A model generated the notes under the pieces. It made no database searches, was not told the origin of the DNA, and saw only the letters and a program-made list of their open reading frames with translations. Shown one piece after another: positions 1 to 6,012 of a DNA stretch of 13,950 nt. The stretch lies in the NCBI GenBank assembly GCA_964444225.1, contig CAYUFM010000017.1, positions 1-13,950 of the forward strand, written 5' to 3'. The position numbers and the translations under genes were made by a program. How positions within the stretch are numbered: the first letter of the stretch is position 1; the number at the start of each line of letters is the position of its first letter. Source of the DNA: JALHOM01 sp964444225 (GTDB lineage: Bacteria > Patescibacteriota > Saccharimonadia > Saccharimonadales > 2-12-FULL-41-12).

Positions 1-705
1 ATAAAAACAACCCTAGACAAGGTAACTCAGTTGAAGTTGGATCTTAGTACCAAGAAAGAACTAGTCGAGAAATCTCTAAAAGAACAACAGAGCTTGCAGG
101 CACAACTCGCTGCCCAAAAAGCAGAAAAAGACCGAGTACTTTCACTAAATCAGTCTGAGCAAGACGCACTCGAGGCCCAAATAAAGAGTAATTCTTCGCA
201 AATTGCTGATCTTAGACGACAGCAAGCCGTAGAAAACGCCAAGCTTTTTGGTAACGGCGGATTCGTTAATATTCCTGATACGACTGGATATCCTTGGGCT
301 GATTACCGGGCTGGGTCTTGGACTCATGGTGGGTCATGTTTCTATGGTGATGATATTGATCCTTTTGGTATGTGCTACCGTCAGTGTGTAAGTTACGCTG
401 CTTGGAAGGTCTGGAGAAGCGGTTATTACATGCCTAACTGGGGAGGGGCTGGTAACGCCAATCAATGGGATGACAATGCTCGTGCTGCTGGTTTTGCGGT
501 TGACTCACATCCTGGCAATGGCAATGACGGGACAATTGCAGTTAGCAACTTTGGTACTTGGGGACATGTTATGTATGTTGAGTCTGTTAATTCTAATGGA
601 ACAATCAATGTTTCACAATATAACGTTCAACTCACTGGTACTTATAGCGAAGCCTACAGCGTGAATCCTGCTGGACTGGTATTTATCCACTTTCCTCCTA
701 GATAA
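1..705 (+). CDS. Coiled-coil CHAP-domain murein hydrolase (5'-truncated)
   Basis: The frame is open from base 1, so the gene starts upstream and the TTG at 31 is probably internal; 234 C-terminal residues are visible. The first ~80 are rich in K, E, Q, L and A and look like the C-terminal part of a long coiled coil. The rest is a CHAP amidase/endopeptidase domain: catalytic Cys in QCVSYAAW (codon 385-387), catalytic His in GHVMYVE, and a polar residue in the SQYN strand as likely third member. Two further cysteines (SCFYG, GMCYR) precede the nucleophile and could form a disulfide. Coiled coil plus CHAP is the plan of PcsB-type hydrolases, which cut peptidoglycan stem peptides at the division septum under FtsEX control. 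The product is probably exported, but its N-terminus is outside the window. It stops at TAA, 67 bp before an S41 protease gene. The domain call is firm; the PcsB-like role is inferred. Confidence 0.88.
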   Translation: MKTTLDKVTQLKLDLSTKKELVEKSLKEQQSLQAQLAAQKAEKDRVLSLNQSEQDALEAQIKSNSSQIADLRRQQAVENAKLFGNGGFVNIPDTTGYPWADYRAGSWTHGGSCFYGDDIDPFGMCYRQCVSYAAWKVWRSGYYMPNWGGAGNANQWDDNARAAGFAVDSHPGNGNDGTIAVSNFGTWGHVMYVESVNSNGTINVSQYNVQLTGTYSEAYSVNPAGLVFIHFPPR

Positions 706-710
706 TTCTG

Positions 711-739
711 TATAAAACGGGTTAAACGTAAGCTATAAT
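711..739 (+). promoter_or_regulatory. Candidate promoter of the S41 protease gene
   Basis: A perfect TATAAT lies at 734-739. The hexamer 17 bp upstream (711-716, TATAAA) is a poor -35. A direct repeat GTAAGC (728-733 and 741-746) flanks the -10. The expected start of transcription is near 746, giving a short leader that contains AGAGG at 761-765, seven bases before the TTG start codon. Confidence 0.45.
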
Positions 740-772
740 GGTAAGCGTATTAACTAATCTAGAGGGTGTGAT

Positions 773-2017
773 TTGAATTTAAGTACCAAGAGTTCTAAGC
801 AAGTACCAAAAAATTTAGGCTCTGAAGCCGAGAAAAATAAGTTTAACTACAAAAAAACAGCTATAAATGTGCTTGTTTTAGTGCTTATTTTTGGATTTGG
901 TATAGCTGTAGGGTCAGAACGAGTATCGTGGGGTCCGGACGGTGTCTTTCGTAAATCTATCCAAACTTCATCAACAGGTCTAGATTATGAAGGTGTAGAA
1001 GAAGTCTATGAGGCACTAAAAGATGGCTATGATGGCCAGCTTGACTCACAAAAGATCCAAGATGGACTAAAGTCAGGGCTTGTAAAGTCTTCTGGAGATC
1101 CATACACCGAGTTTTTTAATGATGAAGATTCTAAAGAATTTAATGAGCAACTAAACGGTAGTTTCGAGGGAATAGGCGCAGAACTAGGTAAGGAAAACGA
1201 GTCTGTCGTAATTATCTCTCCGATAGATGGTTTTCCGGCACAAAAAGCTGGATTAAAAGCACGCGATATCATCAATAAAATAAATGATGAATCAGCTTAT
1301 GACATCAGTATTACTGACGCAGTAAAGAAAATACGCGGAGAAAAAGGCACAAAAGTGAAATTGCAGATTGTTCGCGATGGCAAGGCGCTAGACTTTGAAA
1401 TTACCCGTGAAAAAATAAATCTACCAAGCGTTAAAACTGAAATAACCCCAGAAAATATAGGCATAATAAAAATATCAAGGTTTGGCACAGACACCACAGA
1501 CTTATCTGAAAAAGCTGCCAAAGATTTCAAGGCCAAAGGTGTTAAGGGTGTAATTTTGGATATGCGCGGAAACCCTGGTGGCTTGCTGGATCAGTCTGTA
1601 AAAATAGCAAGTTTGTGGTTGCCAAAAGGCAAACTGATCTTAGAAGAAAAACGTGATAATAAAGTAATCAATAGTTTTAGTGCCAGTGGTGAGTCGGTGC
1701 TTCTAGGCATGCCAACAGTAGTTTTGGTAGATGAAGGAAGTGCTAGCGCTAGTGAAATCGTCGCTGGTGCACTTCGAGACAATGGAGTAGCCAATATAGT
1801 TGGTCAAAAAACTTTTGGTAAAGGTAGTGTTCAGGAAATTAGGAAACTATCCACTGGAGGGTCGCTAAAGGTCACTATTGCTAGGTGGTTTACGCCGTCT
1901 GGACGCAATATAGACAAAGAAGGTATAGAGCCAGACCAAAAGGTTGAGATCACCGAAGACGATTTCAAGGCCGGCAAAGATCCTCAAAAAGATGCTGCAA
2001 TCACCAAACTCCGCTAG
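773..2017 (+). CDS. S41 family carboxy-terminal processing peptidase (CtpA/CtpB type) with PDZ domain
   Basis: Encodes 414 residues, a usual length for Ctp proteases. A lysine-rich cytoplasmic tail is followed by one membrane segment (about 31-48), so the catalytic part faces outside. Residues about 128-210 (starting SFEGIGAEL) form a PDZ domain that in this family senses or delivers the substrate C-terminus. The S41 core follows, with GVILDMRGNPGG (257-270). From the family spacing the catalytic residues are Ser325 in GSASASE, Lys350 in TFGKGSVQ and Gln354. The enzyme should trim or degrade extracytoplasmic proteins; homologues process division and cell-wall factors. The TTG start at 773 is chosen because AGAGG stands seven bases upstream and the nearby GTG at 768 runs into a stop. 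It follows the CHAP hydrolase by 67 bp, as Ctp genes often follow FtsEX-hydrolase genes. Stop is TAG. Confidence 0.95.
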   Translation: MNLSTKSSKQVPKNLGSEAEKNKFNYKKTAINVLVLVLIFGFGIAVGSERVSWGPDGVFRKSIQTSSTGLDYEGVEEVYEALKDGYDGQLDSQKIQDGLKSGLVKSSGDPYTEFFNDEDSKEFNEQLNGSFEGIGAELGKENESVVIISPIDGFPAQKAGLKARDIINKINDESAYDISITDAVKKIRGEKGTKVKLQIVRDGKALDFEITREKINLPSVKTEITPENIGIIKISRFGTDTTDLSEKAAKDFKAKGVKGVILDMRGNPGGLLDQSVKIASLWLPKGKLILEEKRDNKVINSFSASGESVLLGMPTVVLVDEGSASASEIVAGALRDNGVANIVGQKTFGKGSVQEIRKLSTGGSLKVTIARWFTPSGRNIDKEGIEPDQKVEITEDDFKAGKDPQKDAAITKLR

Positions 2018-2147
2018 TTTCTCTCAGGCAGTACATGAAAGGGTTAGCTTCCGATTTCAACCAGAACTATAAGTTCTGCTCGCTATACTTTTGACTGACA
2101 AAAAGTAAGGAACTTTGGTACTTTTGTTTAAAAGTACTTATGTTGAG
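2018..2147 (+). promoter_or_regulatory. Intergenic inverted repeats between S41 protease and pyrG
   Basis: No gene is seen here. CAGAAC (2062-2067) and GTTCTG (2073-2078) form a 6-bp hairpin with a TATAA loop but no U-tract, so it is at best a weak terminator for the protease gene. GTACTTTT (2118-2125) and AAAAGTAC (2130-2137) form a perfect 8-bp stem with a 4-base loop. AAAAGTA (2101-2107) could pair with TACTTTT (2119-2125) instead, so two mutually exclusive stems are possible. Both lie upstream of the likely pyrG promoter. Confidence 0.4.
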
Positions 2148-2176
2148 TTGCCAGAGAAGCAAGACGGATGTATTAT
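2148..2176 (+). promoter_or_regulatory. pyrG promoter
   Basis: TTGCCA (2148-2153), a 17-bp spacer and TATTAT (2171-2176) match the housekeeping sigma consensus well. Transcription would start near 2183, giving a leader of about 30 nt that carries AGAGG (2201-2205) eight bases before the GTG start. Confidence 0.65.
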
Positions 2177-2213
2177 AAAGTGTAAACAAAGGCTAGTTTA
2201 AGAGGTTTTTACA

Positions 2214-3794
2214 GTGGGTAAGCAAACGAAGTATATTTTTGTTGTGGGTGGAGTCTTGTCTGGAGTAGGCAAGGGTATCACTGCCGCCTCGATGGGGACT
2301 ATACTTAAAGCCCGCGGATTTTCTGTAAACATCCAAAAACTAGATCCATATCTGAATGTTGATGCTGGCACACTTAATCCAGCAGAGCACGGTGAATGTT
2401 TTGTTACCAAAGATGGTGCCGAAACTGACCTAGACCTTGGTCATTATGAGCGATTTTTAGACATTGAAACTACTCAGAGCAGTAGTGTTATGAGTGGTCG
2501 CCTGCTATTAAAGTTAATTTCTGATGAAAGAGCCGGTAAATTCTTGGGCAAAACGGTTCAAGTTATCCCACACCTTACAAATGCTATCCAAGAACAGATT
2601 TTAAAAGCTGGCGAAGGCTATGATATCCATATAGTTGAGATTGGTGGAACGGTCGGCGACTATGAAAGTCCAGCTTTTATTGAGGCAGTTAGAGAACTTG
2701 GCCTAAAGTTGGGCCGAGAAAATTACCTGTTTACCCATGTTGTTTACTTACCGTATCTTGGTGCTAGCAAGGAGATAAAAACTAAGCCAGCGCAAAACGC
2801 TGTGCGAGATTTACGGTCAACAGGAATAGTGCCAGATATCTTGGTTGCCAGAAGTGAAGAAAAATCTCCAGAGGATGTGGTTGATAAGCTAAGTCTGTAT
2901 GGTGGAGTGCCAAAAGATGCAATAGTTCTCTTGCCTAATGCAGATAGTATCTATGAAGTTCCAGTAACTCTAGAAGAAAATGGTATAGGCGATGTAATAA
3001 CTAGGCGTCTAGGTCTAAAATCCCACAAAGCTGACCTAAAAGATTGGCGGGCTTTTGTTGGCAGGGCTCTAAGTGAGCCAAAAATAGTTTATGAAATAGC
3101 TGTTGTTGCAAAATATTTAAACAACCAGGACACCTATATGTCTGTTTTTGAGGCTCTAAAAGCTGCGGCTTGGCATGAAGGTGTTGGAATTAATATTTCC
3201 TGGGTTAACGCAGAAGATTATGATGAGCTAGAACTCAAGAGATTCGATGGAATAGTTTTACCAGGAGGATTCGGAACTCGTGGCCTAGACGGTAAGATAA
3301 AAGCTGCCCAGTATTCGCTCAAAAACAAAGTTCCGTATTTAGGTTTGTGTCTAGGTATGCAAATGGGGTTGATCGCAGCCGCAAGATTGGCCGGCAAACC
3401 CAAGGCAAACTCAGTTGAAGTTGATGCCAACTGCGAAGACCCAGTAATCCACACAATGGATACCCAGAAGGGTAAAGAAAACACTGGTGGCACAATGCGT
3501 CTAGGGGACTATCCGTGCGTATTGAGTAAAGGCTCATTGGCAGAAAAATGCTATAAAACCACTAAAATTACAGAACGACATAGACACCGATACGAAGCTA
3601 ATAATGATTATCGTGACCAATATGAAAAATGGGGCATAGTTGCTAGTGGACTTAGCCCGGACGGAAATCTTGTAGAGATTATTGAGGCAAAAGATCATCC
3701 ATTTTTCCTAGCTAGTCAGTTCCATCCAGAGTTTAAATCACGACCAAACCGACCGCACCCAATGTTCCTGGGCTTTATAAAAAGCCTTAAGTAA
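2214..3794 (+). CDS. pyrG: CTP synthase (glutamine-hydrolysing)
   Basis: Makes CTP from UTP, ATP and glutamine, the last step of de novo pyrimidine nucleotide synthesis; cytosolic, active as a tetramer. The product is 526 residues, slightly shorter than the E. coli enzyme. The N-terminal synthase domain (1 to about 268) has the P-loop GGVLSGVGKG (12-21), the KLDPYLNVDAGT segment, and Mg-binding Asp72 and Glu142. The C-terminal class I glutamine amidotransferase domain has GGFGTRG (351-357), nucleophile Cys379 in GLCLGMQ, and His504/Glu506 in FHPEF. All key residues are present, so it should be active. The start is GTG at 2214, with AGAGG eight bases upstream. No start-site G-run of the kind used for reiterative attenuation in Bacillus pyrG is visible. 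Stop is TAA. Confidence 0.99.
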   Translation: MGKQTKYIFVVGGVLSGVGKGITAASMGTILKARGFSVNIQKLDPYLNVDAGTLNPAEHGECFVTKDGAETDLDLGHYERFLDIETTQSSSVMSGRLLLKLISDERAGKFLGKTVQVIPHLTNAIQEQILKAGEGYDIHIVEIGGTVGDYESPAFIEAVRELGLKLGRENYLFTHVVYLPYLGASKEIKTKPAQNAVRDLRSTGIVPDILVARSEEKSPEDVVDKLSLYGGVPKDAIVLLPNADSIYEVPVTLEENGIGDVITRRLGLKSHKADLKDWRAFVGRALSEPKIVYEIAVVAKYLNNQDTYMSVFEALKAAAWHEGVGINISWVNAEDYDELELKRFDGIVLPGGFGTRGLDGKIKAAQYSLKNKVPYLGLCLGMQMGLIAAARLAGKPKANSVEVDANCEDPVIHTMDTQKGKENTGGTMRLGDYPCVLSKGSLAEKCYKTTKITERHRHRYEANNDYRDQYEKWGIVASGLSPDGNLVEIIEAKDHPFFLASQFHPEFKSRPNRPHPMFLGFIKSLK

Positions 3795-3806
3795 GCATAG
3801 GCAGTA

Positions 3807-3835
3807 TTGACTTTTATACCTCTGTGTGTTACCAT
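3807..3835 (+). promoter_or_regulatory. Promoter of the response-regulator gene, positioned for a leaderless mRNA
   Basis: TTGACT (3807-3812), a 17-bp spacer and TACCAT (3830-3835), with an extended TGT (3827-3829) directly before the -10. The ATG of the gene (3843) is seven bases after the -10, where transcription should start, and no Shine-Dalgarno sequence can fit between them. Confidence 0.7.
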
Positions 3836-3842
3836 AAGCACT

Positions 3843-4226
3843 ATGAGCGAAACAAAACAAAAAATGATCCTAATCGTAGAAGACGATGACAATTTAGCCA
3901 GCGTATACCAAACACGTTTAGAGGCCGAAGGCTTTGCAACAAAGCGTGTACCAAATGGAGAAGATGCCTTGCAGGCTGCATTGGCTACTAAACCAGACCT
4001 AATATTATTAGACGTAATGATGCCCAAAGTTAGCGGGTTTGATGTTTTAGACATTTTGCGCAATACACCAGAAACGGTAGAAGTAAAAGTCATAATGCTC
4101 ACAGCGCTTAGCCAAGAAGCAGACGTAGAAAAAGCCAAGAGCCTTGGCGTAAATGAATATCTTGTTAAATCTCAGGTAGTGATCGCTGATGTCGTAGACA
4201 AGATCAAAGAACACTTAGGAATGTAA
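3843..4226 (+). CDS. Stand-alone receiver-domain response regulator
   Basis: A 127-residue protein made of one CheY-like receiver domain without an output domain. The acidic pocket is Glu13-Asp14-Asp15 (VEDDD), the phosphoacceptor is Asp57 (LLDVMMP), and the switch residues are Thr87 (MLTA) and Lys109 (YLVK). All are intact, so phosphorylation by a histidine kinase or phosphodonor is expected, with signalling by protein contact. No kinase gene is in the window, so its partner is unknown. ATG 3843 is preferred over the in-frame TTG at 3807 because that TTG is itself the -35 box and because the receiver fold begins just after Met1-Lys7. The gene follows pyrG by 48 bp, has its own promoter, and ends before a strong terminator. 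Stop is TAA. Confidence 0.93.
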   Translation: MSETKQKMILIVEDDDNLASVYQTRLEAEGFATKRVPNGEDALQAALATKPDLILLDVMMPKVSGFDVLDILRNTPETVEVKVIMLTALSQEADVEKAKSLGVNEYLVKSQVVIADVVDKIKEHLGM

Positions 4227-4245
4227 AAATAACTCAATAAAACAT

Positions 4246-4272
4246 AAAAAAGGAGCTAAATAGCTCCTTTTT
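4246..4272. terminator. Bidirectional intrinsic terminator
   Basis: A run of A (4246-4251), GGAGCT (4252-4257), loop AAAT (4258-4261), AGCTCC (4262-4267) and a T-run (4268-4272). The whole element is nearly symmetric, so it gives a GC-rich hairpin plus U-tract on both strands. It sits between the convergent response-regulator gene and rpmA and should end both transcripts. Confidence 0.93.
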
Positions 4273-4290
4273 GTTTTGGAGAAAACGTAT

Positions 4291-4563
4291 CTAGACTACA
4301 GATACTTCGGTTCGTGGAACTGAACGTCCAGAAAAAGTCTTAACCTTGCGAGTTTTGAACTCTACAACACCATCTTTTGTGGCGTGGATAGTAAAGTTAC
4401 GAGATAACATGGTGCCAGGGCCAGATCTTTTAGTCATACCAACCTGACGTACAATAACTTGGCCGTTTTTTACCGCTTGGCCACCAAAAAGCTTTACGCC
4501 TAGACGAGGGCCAGCATTGTTATGATTATTCTTACTTGAACCACCAGCTTTTACTTTACTCAT
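4291..4563 (-). CDS. rpmA: 50S ribosomal protein L27
   Basis: A 90-residue basic protein of normal L27 length. L27 lies near the peptidyl-transferase centre of the large subunit, where its N-terminal tail reaches the tRNA acceptor ends. The conserved N-terminal half is clear: KAGGSSKN (residues 5-12), RLGVKLFGGQ (20-29) and GQVIVRQ (34-40). The middle is divergent: the usual R-x-HPG-x-NVG-x-G-x-D-x-T-L-F-A segment reads here as GPGTMLSRNFTIHA. No N-terminal extension of the Firmicutes type is present. The AAAGGA at 4569-4574 (minus strand) is five bases from the ATG. The usual neighbour rplU (L21) is not adjacent; the gene instead lies downstream of an RNA methyltransferase on the same strand. 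Stop is TAG, followed by the shared terminator. Confidence 0.97.
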   Translation of the reverse strand: MSKVKAGGSSKNNHNNAGPRLGVKLFGGQAVKNGQVIVRQVGMTKRSGPGTMLSRNFTIHATKDGVVEFKTRKVKTFSGRSVPRTEVSVV

Positions 4564-4696
4564 TACGTTCCTTTCTGACAGCGAACTGTTGTGTCAGACT
4601 TTCCGCTTCGCATTCAACGTACCATTTAGTATGTTTCATTTGCGATGCTCAAGCCTTTCGTGCATTTCATCTGCCAAAAAGTAACTTAAGCGGGAA
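4564..4696 (-). promoter_or_regulatory. rpmA upstream region with a hairpin next to the ribosome-binding site
   Basis: On the minus strand, CTGACA (4597-4592) and TGTCAG (4580-4575) form a 6-bp stem that ends directly at the AAAGGA Shine-Dalgarno (4574-4569). Shorter alternatives (ACAG/CTGT around a four-base loop) exist inside it. A possible weak promoter is TTGAGC (4652-4647) with TACTAA (4631-4626), but the spacer is only 15 bp. No terminator for the upstream methyltransferase gene is evident, so co-transcription is possible. Confidence 0.3.
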
Positions 4697-5866
4697 TTAT
4701 GATCTTATTAATACTACTAGTTCGCGGGCGACGATTTGATCTTTACGATGATAGATCAAATCTTTTGTCTCCACATGAACAAAACTGATACGATTATACC
4801 CCAGTTCCTCGAGGTGGTCAAGCACAGGAAGGTGTTTAAAGCCGTTTTTTGTTTTCCAGGCCGGTACGGCTATGCACATTCTGAATCCAGGCGCGGTCTG
4901 CCTGGCAATGTTTTGCAGAAATTTTTTATGTATCGTGTTGCAGTCTTGAGTAATTTTGTGTAGTGATTCTTGGTCGGGTAGAGAAGTCAGAGCTCGTCCA
5001 AGATAGGTCTCGCAGGCTATGACATTTACACCAGGGTCGATTGTCGCGGAGGTGGCATCGGCTACTTTGAGCGATATTTTATTAGTGATCTCAGTTTTTG
5101 CACTCAGCCAATCTAAATTTTTTTGCGAATATTCTATCATTTTAGGTTCTAAATCTGTACCTATGACGTTCATTTTCATTAGCAGAGCTTCTTGGAGCAA
5201 TACACCTGTCCCACAAAAAGGATCGAGTAAAGTTTGCCCAGTATTTGCCTCAGATAAGTTAATAATGGTCTGAGCTAGTTTAGGTGGAAGCATACCTACA
5301 CGGGCGTCTCGCGCTGGGCGTTGTTGGTCTCGCGCTGCGTAGGCGTCGATATCTTGCTCATAAACTGTCTGGGCTAGAATTGTACTGCCTCTGTCTGTGC
5401 CAACAAAAATTAGTTCCCAGCCTTTTTCGCTAGTTAGTTTGTTGTATAACACCTGCGCGCTGTTTAGGGCGTTTTCTTTGTTGGGCACAATTCTGGCAGA
5501 CCTACCACTGTTTCTAACCAATTTTTTGAGTCCTAAAGCCGTCGCGTTTATGCGGGCCGGAGTAACATTAATTCCGTAGGTGCTTATTCCGAAAGTTAGT
5601 TTGCCCTCGGGAAGAAGGCTTAAATACATCAGGACGTTCTTGGTTAAATATGCTTCTAGGTCACGCCAATTTTTGCTAGAAATCTCGGTCAGAATTTTTG
5701 CGAATTTTATTGTTCCACCTAAGCTGGGAGCAAGTTCCTTAAGCGAATTGCTGGCAACCAATACGGCTTCATCACTAACGGGCATAATATTTTGATGCCC
5801 AAAAATAGCTTCTAGCTCGGCCACACTGAGCGCGCCCTGTCTTCCTGTAATTGCAACATGTTTCAT
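4697..5866 (-). CDS. THUMP-like / UPF0020 SAM-dependent RNA methyltransferase (Trm-G10/TRM11-like)
   Basis: 389 residues. The N-terminal half (about 1-170) resembles the ferredoxin-like/THUMP RNA-binding part, including ENALNSAQVLYNKL (131-144). The segment DQQRPARDARVGMLPPKLA (180-198) matches the D-x-x-RP-x-RD-x-x-x-G-x-LPPKLA signature typical of tRNA guanine-10 N2 methyltransferases and relatives. Motif I is LLDPFCGTG (213-221) and the acidic loop binding SAM is GTDLEP (236-241). The catalytic motif IV, normally (D/N)PP(Y/F)G, is replaced by CETYLG (285-290). A C-terminal LIYHRKDQIVARELVVL segment closes the fold. It most likely modifies tRNA or rRNA in the cytosol, but the replaced motif makes the reaction uncertain. 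The ATG at 5866 has no Shine-Dalgarno and lies 6-8 bases after a -10 box. It is divergent from the RHS toxin gene and precedes rpmA. Stop is TAA. Confidence 0.85.
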   Translation of the reverse strand: MKHVAITGRQGALSVAELEAIFGHQNIMPVSDEAVLVASNSLKELAPSLGGTIKFAKILTEISSKNWRDLEAYLTKNVLMYLSLLPEGKLTFGISTYGINVTPARINATALGLKKLVRNSGRSARIVPNKENALNSAQVLYNKLTSEKGWELIFVGTDRGSTILAQTVYEQDIDAYAARDQQRPARDARVGMLPPKLAQTIINLSEANTGQTLLDPFCGTGVLLQEALLMKMNVIGTDLEPKMIEYSQKNLDWLSAKTEITNKISLKVADATSATIDPGVNVIACETYLGRALTSLPDQESLHKITQDCNTIHKKFLQNIARQTAPGFRMCIAVPAWKTKNGFKHLPVLDHLEELGYNRISFVHVETKDLIYHRKDQIVARELVVLIRS

Positions 5867-5918
5867 AGGTGTATTCTATAGCAAAAAACACCTATGGTAT
5901 AGGGGTAGGTACTTACCT
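5864..5918. repeat. Cluster of inverted repeats in the divergent promoter region
   Basis: Three perfect inverted repeats are packed together. CATAGGTGT (5864-5872) and ACACCTATG (5888-5896) are 9-bp arms that flank the methyltransferase -10 box and include its start codon. CCTAT (5891-5895) and ATAGG (5899-5903) have a 3-base spacer. AGGTA (5907-5911) and TACCT (5914-5918) have a 2-base spacer. They may be operators for one or both divergent genes. Confidence 0.55.
5873..5883 (-). promoter_or_regulatory. Extended -10 box of the methyltransferase gene
   Basis: The minus strand reads TGCTATAGAAT, an extended -10 (TG-N followed by TATAGA, or TAGAAT two bases on). No convincing -35 is seen. Six to eight bases separate it from the ATG, so the mRNA is probably leaderless. 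Confidence 0.5.
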
Positions 5919-5955
5919 TTGAAGATAAATATTGATTAAAAATAACATTTTATGC

Positions 5956-5984
5956 TTGCTTTATGTATTAACGTCAGTTATTTT
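5956..5984 (+). promoter_or_regulatory. Possible promoter of the RHS toxin gene
   Basis: TTGCTT (5956-5961), a 17-bp spacer and TATTTT (5979-5984) would start transcription near 5991 and give a leader of about 20 nt. An imperfect AT-rich palindrome (5977-5993, arms GTTA/TAAC) overlaps the -10. TTGAAG (5919-5924) with TAACAT (5943-5948) is an alternative. Both are weak. Confidence 0.3.
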
Positions 5985-6000
5985 TAAATTAACTCACACG

Positions 6001-6005
6001 AGGAG
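6001..6005 (+). promoter_or_regulatory. Ribosome-binding site that fixes the RHS start
   Basis: AGGAG lies seven bases before ATG 6013. The upstream in-frame TTG (5932) has no such site, and the 27 residues it would add look like untranslated AT-rich DNA. Confidence 0.8.
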
Positions 6006-6012
6006 ATGCGGG

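Noticed and set aside
31..33. TTG as true start of the CHAP gene
   Set aside because: The frame stays open to base 1 within coiled-coil-like sequence, so the real start lies outside the window.
2062..2078. CAGAAC/GTTCTG hairpin as terminator of the S41 gene
   Set aside because: No T-run follows and the stem is short; kept only as an inverted repeat in the intergenic entry.
2177..2213. Bacillus-type pyrG attenuation by reiterative G addition
   Set aside because: No G-run at the predicted transcription start and no attenuator hairpin in the short leader.
3807..3842. TTG start for the response regulator
   Set aside because: The TTG is part of a good -35 box, and the 12 extra residues do not belong to the receiver fold.
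5932..6012. In-frame TTG start for the RHS protein, adding 27 residues
   Set aside because: No ribosome-binding site upstream. ATG 6013 has AGGAG at the right distance, and the extra residues come from AT-rich promoter-like DNA.
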